Source: Methanobacteriaceae archaeon (GTDB taxonomy: Archaea > Methanobacteriota > Methanobacteria > Methanobacteriales > Methanobacteriaceae). Taken from it: DNA of 64,000 bases. Of this stretch, positions 51,273-59,369 are shown piece by piece. The notes under the pieces are model-generated. The model had not been told where the DNA came from. It made no database searches and worked only from the letters and a program-made list of their open reading frames with translations. The position numbers and the translations under genes are program-made. Location of the stretch: assembly GCA_030656015.1 (NCBI GenBank), contig JAUSNX010000004.1, positions 124,001 through 188,000 of the forward strand, given 5' to 3'. Numbering within the stretch: the stretch's first letter is position 1; the number at the start of each line of letters is the position of its first letter.

Positions 51273-51413
51273 TCATTTTTCAAGAGGTGTGGCCACACAT
51301 CTCACGTTCTTTTCAGTTTTGTTGCAAACTCTTGCTTGACATGAACTTTTTTGCTTATGCCAATCATGATGAGTACAATTTTCATGAGGACATTTGTATG
51401 AATCTTGACACAT
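51273..51413 (-). CDS. Cys/His-rich microprotein, 46 residues
   Basis: A 46-residue frame on the minus strand (ATG at 51413, TGA at 51273). It has seven cysteines besides the start region (C2, C8, C13, C25, C30, C39 are clear) and histidines H10, H15, H16, H19: pattern CQDSYKCPHENCTHHDWHK, then SSCQARVCNK and VRCVATPLEK. Such spacing suggests one or two structural zinc sites. SD AAGGAT lies five bases before the ATG, and the sequence is less AT-rich than its surroundings. The plus-strand frame across it shows no domain. Function unknown; it lies 54 bp from the convergent sensor kinase end. Confidence 0.7.
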   Translation of the reverse strand: MCQDSYKCPHENCTHHDWHKQKSSCQARVCNKTEKNVRCVATPLEK

Positions 51414-51591
51414 ACATATCCTTTTTAAACATTACTCCCATTTTATCTGCTACCTATTATTTAATTAATAATATAACTAATTTTTTGACTAATTTTTACA
51501 ATTAGCGTTTTATTATTGATTGTTATTAATTATTATTAAACTAAATTATATTATGCGAAAAATAAATTTATAGATAATAAATACATAGCCT

Positions 51592-51599
51592 AAAAAAAA
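51592..51599 (-). terminator. Oligo-T terminator after tRNA-Thr
   Basis: T8 on the minus strand, ten bases beyond the 3' end of the tRNA. Confidence 0.55.
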
Positions 51600-51608
51600 T
51601 TTATTTTA

Positions 51609-51681
51609 AGCCTCGAGCGGGAATTGAACCCGCGGCCTCGGGATTACGAATCCCGCGCTCTACCTACTAAGCTATCGAGGC
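51609..51681 (-). tRNA. tRNA-Thr (anticodon CGT)
   Basis: A 73-base tRNA folds on the minus strand. The acceptor stem GCCTCGA/TCGAGGC is a perfect seven pairs with discriminator T. The anticodon stem CGGGA/TCCCG encloses loop TTCGTAA, so the anticodon is CGT (reads ACG, Thr). The T arm GCGGG-TTCAATT-CCCGC is standard and the D loop has AGTAGGTAGA. No intron; CCA is not encoded. A TATA box lies about 30-40 bases upstream, and T8 follows. Confidence 0.97.
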
Positions 51682-51710
51682 ATTGAATCTTATTTTGTAT
51701 TAGTTTTTTA

Positions 51711-51721
51711 AATATATATTT
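51711..51721 (-). promoter_or_regulatory. tRNA-Thr TATA box
   Basis: AT-only AATATATATT-like element about 35 bases before the tRNA 5' end, giving a leader of roughly eight bases. Confidence 0.5.
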
Positions 51722-51828
51722 ATTATACAGATATTATCCATATTAATGTTTATTAAATAAAAATAGAAAATTAATTCTTCACAACTGTTCGTGAAAATCC
51801 TTATTTTGGCGTATAATTTTATTCCCAC

Positions 51829-52608
51829 TTAAAATTCATCCAAGTTTTGCTGTGAATATGAAAATTCATCCAAATCAATTTTCATCCCATCTCTGGCTGC
51901 TAAAACTCTAACCCCTGTTTCATCACTGATTCGACGGGCCTCCTCTTCAGGATTATTCATTATCATTTTCATTCCTAAATGAGTCATAATTGCCATTTTA
52001 GGTTTAACTTCATTTATCAATTTAGCGAAATCATTGGCACACATATGGCCCCGAATCCTTTCAGCATGGGGCCTAATAACACTTCCAATTAATATATCTG
52101 CACCCTCATGATACTTATGTAATTTATCAAAGTATTCAGTATCTGAAGTGTAGGAAATAGTTAGATTTTCGTCTTGTATTCGGAAGCCCACACAAGTTGG
52201 ATCTCCATGAACAGTTTTAGTGCCCCTAATCTTCAAATTATCCCATTTTATTAATTTATTTGCACCTAGAATAGACACATCGGGTTTATTAAGGTGATAA
52301 GATGAAATACATGGGCCCCATTCTTTATATCCTTCAATAACGCTCAGGCTACCTAAAACAACTCCTTTTTTTCGAGTCATTCCCTTAGTGAATGCCTCAA
52401 TTAAAACCTCTGCATCAGTGTAATGGTCTGTGTGTGAGTGAGAAACCATAATACCATTTAATTTAAGAGGATCTAATCCAAATTGGTAGCTCCTTACCAA
52501 TGCTCCAGGCCCAGGATCAATGTGGATATTTTTGCCATCAATATCATCTATTCTAAATCCACCAGTCATCCGTTTCTGGGTAATGGTAGCGAAATCGTCC
52601 ACCACCAC
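51829..52608 (-). CDS. MBL-fold metallo-hydrolase
   Basis: A 259-residue metallo-beta-lactamase-fold protein with an intact HxHxDH motif ([11 protein letters not shown], about 56-66). Further ligands are in [19 protein letters not shown] and MTHLGMKM. The layout resembles the lactamase_B_2/UlaG-like group rather than tRNase Z. Reaction unknown. It starts at one of three successive GTG codons with a modest SD GGGAAG; no in-frame ATG lies upstream. Single gene between tRNA-Thr and the DUF2121 gene. Confidence 0.82.
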   Translation of the reverse strand: MVVDDFATITQKRMTGGFRIDDIDGKNIHIDPGPGALVRSYQFGLDPLKLNGIMVSHSHTDHYTDAEVLIEAFTKGMTRKKGVVLGSLSVIEGYKEWGPCISSYHLNKPDVSILGANKLIKWDNLKIRGTKTVHGDPTCVGFRIQDENLTISYTSDTEYFDKLHKYHEGADILIGSVIRPHAERIRGHMCANDFAKLINEVKPKMAIMTHLGMKMIMNNPEEEARRISDETGVRVLAARDGMKIDLDEFSYSQQNLDEF

Positions 52609-52868
52609 TTCCCAAGAAATTAAGTTCCATTTCTTACACCCATTAATTTGTTTTGTCTTATAAAAAGCCTTTGATTAATTAATCCAGTTAAAAATGGACA
52701 TAATTTTTAAATTAACTTCAAATAAGATTTGATTTATGCTATTTAATGTAAATCTATGTATTTAATGTAAAATTATATAAAAATATTTATTTTAATTAAT
52801 ATTATAAAATTATATTGCATTATTAATAATAAAATTTTGTGTTAGTTTCTGAAATAATCTTACCTAAT

Positions 52869-53795
52869 TTATTCTGTTTTACAAAGTATAACATCGCAGC
52901 GAAGTGCTGAATTATTGCGTTTTAGACAAAGGTTTTCATTTTCTATAACTGCCACATCACCCACCAAAACATCTTTAGGTTCATCAGAATACATCAAAAC
53001 TTTTTCACCAGGCAGGGCCACCGGTTTCCACCTATTGTCAAAAGCCCTCACATTTTTACCTAAAATAATTTCCAGCAGTTCTTCATCAATAGAGACCACA
53101 CGCCCAATTTCCCCTCCAGTGAGAATATTAGAGGCCAATTTAATGGATTCTGCCTTTTCTAGAAGGTCATTTTGAAGTTTTTCTCTCCATTTTTTGAGAA
53201 GTTTAACATCCCGCAGTATAGTTTCTCTTAATAACTTTTGAGCTTCCTTTTTGTCTAATTTAGGATGTTTTATAAAAATGTCGTTTTTCGAGCTAATTGA
53301 TGGTGAAACTTTAGCCACTTCAGACATTACTTCTTTAAAAATGTCAGATATCCCATTTAAGGTTGTTTTATTTTCCCATCGCTTTGTAATAATTTCATTG
53401 GCCATTTTTTTAGTTATCTTATTTCCAAAAACAACTATGGAACTTTCACCTTTTTCCATTTTAGCTATGTCCGAACCTAATAACTCCACAAGTTGATAGC
53501 CATTAGTTGTTCCATAAATACGCCGCCGTTTAGTTTCAAATGGGCTTTTAACACTTACTTCACCAACGACAACCTCTCCTACACTGCGAACTTTACAAAC
53601 ATCATCACTAATTTTAAGGGTTATTCCCAAATCTAATGCTCTTGCCTGCAATTCGTTATCATTAATAATTGCTCCAGCATACAATTCTTCTTCTAACTGT
53701 TCCCTATTAGATTTATCTCCAAAGTAAGCAATTCTTCTCTTGTCACCAGCAATTACGCAACCTTTACTGCCAATATAAGACATTATAAGACTCAT
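52869..53795 (-). CDS. DUF2121 family protein (connectase-type, proteasome-fold ligase)
   Basis: A 308-residue protein. Its N-terminal half has the proteasome-beta-like pattern: MSLIMSYIGSKGCVIAGDKRRI, with a Ser right after the initiator Met and the GDKR turn. As I recall, DUF2121 includes archaeal connectase, an Ntn-type enzyme that ligates peptides through its N-terminal residue, with MtrA as substrate in Methanocaldococcus. The longer TTG frame (53813) would bury that residue; the ATG at 53795, with SD GGATGTG, exposes Ser as residue 1 after Met removal. The C-terminal region (about 180-308) is a helical and beta add-on. Activity here is inferred. Confidence 0.75.
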   Translation of the reverse strand: MSLIMSYIGSKGCVIAGDKRRIAYFGDKSNREQLEEELYAGAIINDNELQARALDLGITLKISDDVCKVRSVGEVVVGEVSVKSPFETKRRRIYGTTNGYQLVELLGSDIAKMEKGESSIVVFGNKITKKMANEIITKRWENKTTLNGISDIFKEVMSEVAKVSPSISSKNDIFIKHPKLDKKEAQKLLRETILRDVKLLKKWREKLQNDLLEKAESIKLASNILTGGEIGRVVSIDEELLEIILGKNVRAFDNRWKPVALPGEKVLMYSDEPKDVLVGDVAVIENENLCLKRNNSALRCDVILCKTE

Positions 53796-54215
53796 GAAAA
53801 CACATCCATACAATTATTATTCATTATTTTAGATTATTCATTATTTATTAGTATTATAAATTTGTTAAACCAATATTAGGATAAAATAATATTAGGATAA
53901 AATAATATTAATGATAAAATTTTATTTAAAAATTCTTGATCTAAATCATAGATTAATAAATTAAATAAATTTGAATTAATTATTTCACCATGGTAAATAG
54001 TTTCTATCTCTATTTTAAGTTCTGTAGTTTTTATATTTTTCATTTCAGAGGGATAAATAATGATACATTTATTTAAATTTAACTACAAATTATTAACAAT
54101 TATCATTGGGCAATAATGTGGACAATATAAGTATCCGGCCAATTATGAATTTAAATAAAGCCAAAAAATTAGAATTTATCTAATCAAATAGAAATATATA
54201 AATGGATGTTAAAAA
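53796..54215. other. Divergent intergenic spacer
   Basis: About 420 AT-rich bases between divergent genes. It contains the tandem repeat at 53872-53920, and the rest is promoter-like AT sequence without a convincing gene. Confidence 0.55.
53872..53920. repeat. Tandem repeat, 16-base unit
   Basis: Two perfect copies of AATATTAGGATAAAAT (53872-53887, 53888-53903) and a third 17-base variant AATATTAATGATAAAAT (53904-53920). Confidence 0.8.
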
Positions 54216-54758
54216 ATGGGGCAGTATGTAGCTCTAATTAGAGGAATAACTCATTCTAACCCCAATATACATAATAATAAGTTAAGGAGTCTTTTTGAAG
54301 ATATTGGTTTTCAAAATGTTCAGACAGTTCTCTCCAGTGGTAATGTCATATTTGAAAGTCAAACCTCAAATACAGCTGAAATCGAGGATATAATTGAAAA
54401 ATCACTTCCAGAACAGCTAAATTTTACAAGTACCACCATTGTTCGTAGCAGAGATGAATTACAATCTATTTTTAATTCAGAACCATTTAATGGCCGGAGG
54501 GATACTTCTAAATGCAAATTAAATGTCACTTTTTTAAAGAATAAACCTAACAACAATATTGAATTCCCATATCATTTTAAAAATAATGGCTTTGTCCTTT
54601 TGGGAATACAGCATAATGCTATTTACAGCATAGTTGACTTAACTAAGACGAAAAAACCGAATTTAATGCGCTGGATGGACAAAGAATTCAGTAAAAATGT
54701 GACCACCAGAACTTGGAGAACGATTAATAGGATTCTCAAAAGACTTGATGAAACCTAA
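54216..54758 (+). CDS. DUF1697 family protein
   Basis: A 180-residue protein of the DUF1697 family, recognised by YVALIRGITHSNPN, VQTVLSSGNVIFES near residues 35-48, and the C-terminal VTTRTWRTINRILKRL. The function is not established. It is mostly found in bacteria, so transfer into this lineage is possible. SD GGATGTT precedes the ATG. Monocistronic. Confidence 0.85.
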   Translation: MGQYVALIRGITHSNPNIHNNKLRSLFEDIGFQNVQTVLSSGNVIFESQTSNTAEIEDIIEKSLPEQLNFTSTTIVRSRDELQSIFNSEPFNGRRDTSKCKLNVTFLKNKPNNNIEFPYHFKNNGFVLLGIQHNAIYSIVDLTKTKKPNLMRWMDKEFSKNVTTRTWRTINRILKRLDET

Positions 54759-54848
54759 TTTAAACATTCCATTATCATTTCAATTATTATACCATTTTGA
54801 TCGTCCAAATTGATTATAATTAATAATTATTCCGTTTTAACACTTTAA

Positions 54849-54869
54849 ATTATTATTATTATTATTATT
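54849..54869. repeat. ATT trinucleotide repeat, seven units
   Basis: A perfect (ATT)7 run directly followed by TATATAAAT, the likely TATA box of the DUF255 gene. Length change could alter the promoter upstream side. Confidence 0.8.
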
Positions 54870-54908
54870 CTATATAAATTAGATTTTAGAATCTATTGAG
54901 GAATAAAA

Positions 54909-57053
54909 ATGTCTTACCCGGATCGAGAATCAAAAAATAAGTACCAAAATAGATTAATTGAAGAAAAAAGCCCCTATCTCCAACAACATGCGTACAATCC
55001 TGTGGATTGGCATCCATGGGGTGAAGATGCATTTAATAAAGCAGAAACAGAAAACAAGCCCATTTTTCTATCAATTGGATATTCAACTTGTCACTGGTGT
55101 CATGTAATGGCCCATGAATCATTTGAAGACCCTGAAATAGGCAAACTAATTAATGAAGTATTTGTTCCCATTAAGGTCGATCGAGAGGAAAGGCCAGAGA
55201 TAGATAATATCTACATGAATGTGTGTCAAATGATGACGGGAAGTGGTGGCTGGCCATTAACCATAATATTAACCCCTGAGAAAAAACCTTTTTTTGCAGG
55301 GACTTATTTTCCCCGAGAAAGTCAATACGGACGTATAGGCCTTAAAGAACTCATTAAAAAGATACAAGTTTTATGGGATGAAAATCCTCAGGAAGCTATG
55401 AAGTCGGCAGATAAAGTTGTTGCCGTGTTAAAGCAGATTTCTGAAAACGTTCCAGGTGCACTTCTCAGTGAGGAAATTTTTGACGAAACCTATCAATCCC
55501 TGGAAGAAAGTTTTGATTATGATTATGGTGGTTTTGGGATGATACAAAAATTCCCAAGCCCTACTAATATTTTTTTCTTATTAAGGCACTGGAAGCGGAC
55601 TTTAAATCCAAATTCTTTAAATATGGCCATAATTACACTGAATAACATGTATTATGGTGGAATTCACGACCATATAGGGTTTGGTTTCCACCGTTACACC
55701 ATAGACCCTCAGTGGGTGGTTCCTCATTTTGAAAAGATGTTATATGATCAGGCCTTGATTTCTATGGCTTACTTAGAGGCATTTCAAGCAACTGGAAATA
55801 TGCTCTATCAAAATATTGCCAAAGAAGTTTTTGAATATGTAATTCGAGATATGCAATCACCCCAAGGTGGTTTTTATTCGGCAGAGGACGCCGACAGCAA
55901 AGGGGTGGAAGGTAAATTTTACCTATGGAGAAAAAGCGAAATAGATCACCTTTTAGGAGAGGATGCTCCTTTAATCTGCGAATTATTCAATATTTCGACT
56001 TTCGGAAATTTTGAAGAAGAATCTACTGGAAAACAGAACGGAAAGAATATAATCCATTTAAAAAATTCTTTAAAAGATTTTGCTAATGCAAAAGGCCTTG
56101 AACTTGATGATCTAACAAAAACTGTTGCCCGATGCCTGGAAAAACTTTTTAATCATAGGAAAAATCGAATACATCCCCAAAAAGACGATAAAATCCTGAC
56201 TGACTGGAATGGACTCATGATTGCAGCCTTAGCTCGTGGATTTAATGTTATAGGGAATAAAAAGTACTTAGAATCCGCTCAAAAAGCTGCTGATTTCATT
56301 TTAAATAATTTATATCAAAATGGAAAATTAATTCATCGATATAAAGACGGAGAATCAGCAATTGATGGGAATTTAGATGATTATTCATTCCTAATTTGGG
56401 GTCTGATGGAACTATACTCTGCTACATTTGAAATTAAATATTTAAAATATGCATTTAGTTTAAATGAAACTCTGGTTAATCATTTTTTAGATGGAAAATC
56501 AGGAGGATTCTTTTTTACTTCAGATGATGCAGAAGAAATAATTTTAAGGAAAAGAGAAAGTTATGATAGTGCCATTCCATCTGGAAATTCTGTGCAGATG
56601 ATGAATTTATTGAAAATGGCCCATATAAGTGAAGATGAGTCCTTAAAAGAAATGGCCTTGGGAATAGAGCATTATTTCACCGAAAAGATAAAAAGATCCC
56701 CTTTAGCCCATACCAATATGATAAATGCTATTGATTTTAGATTAGGGTCATCTTATAATGTTGTTGTGGTTTGCAACAACAAAAATCAATCCATGATAAT
56801 GCATGAAAAACTTAGAGCAGATTTATCTATAAGATATATTCCCAATCTTACAATTATGGATATAACTCCCACTGAAACAAAAGAAGAAAATTCTAAAGAG
56901 AATGGTAGTTTACAATTGCCATTTGAAGTTTCAGAATCCTTAAAAGCTAAAAAATCTCCGGAAAATAAATGTACATTTTATGTATGTAGTGATAAAGATT
57001 GTAAACCTCCTTTAACTGAAATTAAGGAATTATTAAAAGTTATTGAACAATAA
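54909..57053 (+). CDS. Thioredoxin-fold DUF255 protein (YyaL/SPATA20-like)
   Basis: A 714-residue protein. An N-terminal thioredoxin-like domain (about 15-170) has [20 protein letters not shown] and the redox motif [16 protein letters not shown] near residues 55-70. A long alpha/alpha six-barrel like that of N-acylglucosamine epimerases/glycosidases follows (about 200-600). Found in all three domains of life; the reaction is not established. The last 60 residues contain a CSDKDC pair. The SD GAGGAATAA supports the ATG. Confidence 0.9.
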   Translation: MSYPDRESKNKYQNRLIEEKSPYLQQHAYNPVDWHPWGEDAFNKAETENKPIFLSIGYSTCHWCHVMAHESFEDPEIGKLINEVFVPIKVDREERPEIDNIYMNVCQMMTGSGGWPLTIILTPEKKPFFAGTYFPRESQYGRIGLKELIKKIQVLWDENPQEAMKSADKVVAVLKQISENVPGALLSEEIFDETYQSLEESFDYDYGGFGMIQKFPSPTNIFFLLRHWKRTLNPNSLNMAIITLNNMYYGGIHDHIGFGFHRYTIDPQWVVPHFEKMLYDQALISMAYLEAFQATGNMLYQNIAKEVFEYVIRDMQSPQGGFYSAEDADSKGVEGKFYLWRKSEIDHLLGEDAPLICELFNISTFGNFEEESTGKQNGKNIIHLKNSLKDFANAKGLELDDLTKTVARCLEKLFNHRKNRIHPQKDDKILTDWNGLMIAALARGFNVIGNKKYLESAQKAADFILNNLYQNGKLIHRYKDGESAIDGNLDDYSFLIWGLMELYSATFEIKYLKYAFSLNETLVNHFLDGKSGGFFFTSDDAEEIILRKRESYDSAIPSGNSVQMMNLLKMAHISEDESLKEMALGIEHYFTEKIKRSPLAHTNMINAIDFRLGSSYNVVVVCNNKNQSMIMHEKLRADLSIRYIPNLTIMDITPTETKEENSKENGSLQLPFEVSESLKAKKSPENKCTFYVCSDKDCKPPLTEIKELLKVIEQ

Positions 57054-57298
57054 AATTGAGAGCATATGTCCAATACCCATTTATAATATTCAATGAAAAA
57101 AAAAAGACTCTGAAGAAGATATTATGTTAATAGAAGATATTTTTAGAAATAATTGATTATTCTAATCTTTTTAACAAAAGTTTTTACTAAAAAATCTTTA
57201 AACCCAACCCAATACAGTGCAAAAATTGTAATAAAATAAACTTATAATGCATGAAGAATAAAAAAGGTAATGATAAGAAAATGTTTGAGGTGCATATT

Positions 57299-57880
57299 AT
57301 GACAAAAACCATTGAAAATTTGGCCAAAGCATTCATTGGAGAGAGTCAAGCCCGTAACAGGTATACACTGTATGCCAAAGTTGCTAAAAATGAAGGGTTC
57401 GAGCAGATTTCTGAAATTTTCCTTGCCACAGCAGATAATGAGCGAGAACATGCCAAATGGCTCTTTAGACTAATTCAAGAATTAAGGGAAGCTGATGAAT
57501 CATTAGAAGATTTAACTGTAGAAGCAGAAGCCCCACTTATCTTGGGAACCACTGATGAAAATCTTATTGCTGCCATTGGTGGAGAACACTACGAAAATAC
57601 AGTGATGTACCCGGAATTTGCGGCCATAGCCAAAACAGAAGGATACCCAGAAATTTCAGAGCGATTATTAGCCATTTCTAATGCAGAAGAACATCACGAA
57701 GCTCGATACATGAATTTATTGAAATTAGTGGAAACTGGAACTGTTTACAATAAAAAAGAAGAAGTTACATGGATTTGTCGCAAGTGTGGATATTTCCATC
57801 AAGGAAAAAAACCTCCAGTTAAATGTCCGGCCTGTGATCATCCTTCCAAGTACTACCAGATACTCAGTGAAACTTACTAG
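57299..57880 (+). CDS. rbr: Rubrerythrin
   Basis: A 193-residue peroxidase. The four-helix ferritin-like domain carries the diiron Glu/His ligands (GESQARNRY, ADNEREHAKW, EYPEISERLLAISNAEEHHEARY region), and a C-terminal rubredoxin-like domain holds CRKCGY and CPACDH. It reduces hydrogen peroxide with electrons from rubredoxin. An upstream in-frame ATG (57251) adds 16 atypical residues; SD GAGGTG before 57299 and the family start TKTIENLAKAF decide the shorter form. Adjacent to superoxide reductase, which supplies its peroxide. Confidence 0.95.
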   Translation: MTKTIENLAKAFIGESQARNRYTLYAKVAKNEGFEQISEIFLATADNEREHAKWLFRLIQELREADESLEDLTVEAEAPLILGTTDENLIAAIGGEHYENTVMYPEFAAIAKTEGYPEISERLLAISNAEEHHEARYMNLLKLVETGTVYNKKEEVTWICRKCGYFHQGKKPPVKCPACDHPSKYYQILSETY

Positions 57881-57979
57881 CTTTGATAAGTACATTTAAT
57901 TCAAATAAGCTGAAATTACCCTATTATTAAATTTTAAATACTAATAAAATATTGAAATTAATTAATTGGAGAAAAGAAA

Positions 57980-58363
57980 ATGGTTGAACTTAATCAAATT
58001 TACAGATGTAATGTTTGTGGAAACATGGTTGAAGTTGTTAAAGTAGGCGGTGGAGAATTAGTTTGCTGCGGACAACCAATGGAACTTTTAGTAGAGCGCC
58101 AGACTGATGTAGGCCCTGAAAAACACATTCCAATTGTTGAGAAAACAGAAAATGGAGTAATAGTTAAAGTAGGTGAAGTTCCACACCCTATGGAAGAAAG
58201 TCACTACATCCATTTAATAGAAGTTATTGTAGATGGAAAAGTTTACAGAAAAACATTGAATCCGGGAGATGAACCTTCTGCCGAATTTGAATTAGAAGAA
58301 GATGAAATTAAGGATTTAAAAGTTAGGGAATACTGTATAATCCACGGCCTATGGCATGGTTAA
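57980..58363 (+). CDS. dfx: Desulfoferrodoxin / superoxide reductase
   Basis: A 127-residue two-iron desulfoferrodoxin. Center I ligands are C10, C13, C29, C30 (CNVCG ... CC). Center II ligands are H49, H69, H75, C119 and H122, with the catalytic E47-K48 pair in PEKHIP. It reduces superoxide to peroxide without making oxygen, then rubrerythrin removes the peroxide. SD GGAGAAAAG supports the ATG, 99 bp after rbr, so they are likely co-transcribed. Confidence 0.96.
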   Translation: MVELNQIYRCNVCGNMVEVVKVGGGELVCCGQPMELLVERQTDVGPEKHIPIVEKTENGVIVKVGEVPHPMEESHYIHLIEVIVDGKVYRKTLNPGDEPSAEFELEEDEIKDLKVREYCIIHGLWHG

Positions 58364-58617
58364 TCAAATTTCAATTATTATTTTTCCTAGCCATATTTTT
58401 TCTAATTAATTTTTTATTTTTTAATTTAAGTTTTTTGAAAACAATTTAAATTCTTTATTTAAATAAAATTTTAAATTTAAAAAAATTACATTTTCATTCA
58501 AAATAAGGTTCACAATTTAATTTATAAGAAATTATTTTATAAAATGACTATGAATATTACTTATTTTAGTATAATGTTCATAATTTTTAAATATCATAAA
58601 AAGAAGAAGTGGAATAG

Positions 58618-59109
58618 ATGAAGACCAAGTTCATGATTCTAATTATTCTCATTGCTATAACATTGATCTGTGGATGTACTCAATCAGATATCACTAAAAT
58701 TGATCAATTGAGTTCTCAGATAAATAGCCACCTCCAGAAAGGAGATGATTATTACAATCAATCAGCAAAAGACATTAACAACGGCGAAATTAATGCCAGT
58801 CTAGATAAGTGCGATAGTGCATTTACCGAGTATAATTCTGCAAGAACTTTAACCTCCCAGGCACAATCTTATGCTCAAAGTGCTCAGGATGATGTTTATA
58901 TTCAATATTTACAGCTTGTTTTATCAGAAATAGATGCTAAATTAAATGCCACCTCTGAACTTAGAACTGCAGGACAGTTGTTCCAAACAGGAGATAATGA
59001 AACTGCAAATAGTAATTTACGTTCTGCTAACAGTATGATGGTAAATGCTCAGGATTTCCAAAAACAAAAAGAGCAGATGGTTAAAGAAAATCCAAACAAA
59101 TTCAAATAA
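58618..59109 (+). CDS. Predicted lipoprotein, coiled-coil
   Basis: A 163-residue exported protein. MKTKFMILIILIAITLICGC ends in a lipobox-like ICGC, so Cys20 is probably lipid-modified. The rest is helical and rich in Gln/Asn/Ser (QINSHLQKGDDYYNQSAKD and later blocks), without other cysteines or membrane segments. The family is not recognised. The SD AAGTGGAATAG precedes the ATG. Monocistronic. Confidence 0.75.
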   Translation: MKTKFMILIILIAITLICGCTQSDITKIDQLSSQINSHLQKGDDYYNQSAKDINNGEINASLDKCDSAFTEYNSARTLTSQAQSYAQSAQDDVYIQYLQLVLSEIDAKLNATSELRTAGQLFQTGDNETANSNLRSANSMMVNAQDFQKQKEQMVKENPNKFK

Positions 59110-59110
59110 A

Positions 59111-59146
59111 AATTTTTAGTTAATTCTAAATTTTTAGTTAATTCTA
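59111..59146 (+). repeat. Perfect 18-base tandem duplication
   Basis: AATTTTTAGTTAATTCTA occurs twice back to back, immediately after the lipoprotein stop. Each copy contains T5, so it may be a doubled terminator. Confidence 0.8.
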
Positions 59147-59369
59147 TATTAAAAACTAATAGAATTAACAAATATTTAAAATAGTATATAGTCAAATGAC
59201 TATACTAATAATCAATAAAACATAATATTATATTAAATATAAAATTTAATAATATATAATTCAATTAATTTATTTTGATTAATAGATTACATTAATAAAT
59301 TCAATTAATTAGCTAATTTTATTAATTAGATAAATTTTATAAATCATTTTTTAAAATATGAGGAATAAC

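Noticed and set aside
51287-51505. 72-residue plus-strand frame after the sensor kinase
   Set aside because: GTG start without SD and no domain; the opposite strand carries a better supported Cys/His-rich gene.
54060-54116. 18-residue frame (MIHLFKFNYKLLTIIIGQ) with SD GAGGGAT, a possible leader peptide
   Set aside because: Too short to judge, AT-driven composition, and no attenuator-like structure follows before the DUF1697 gene.
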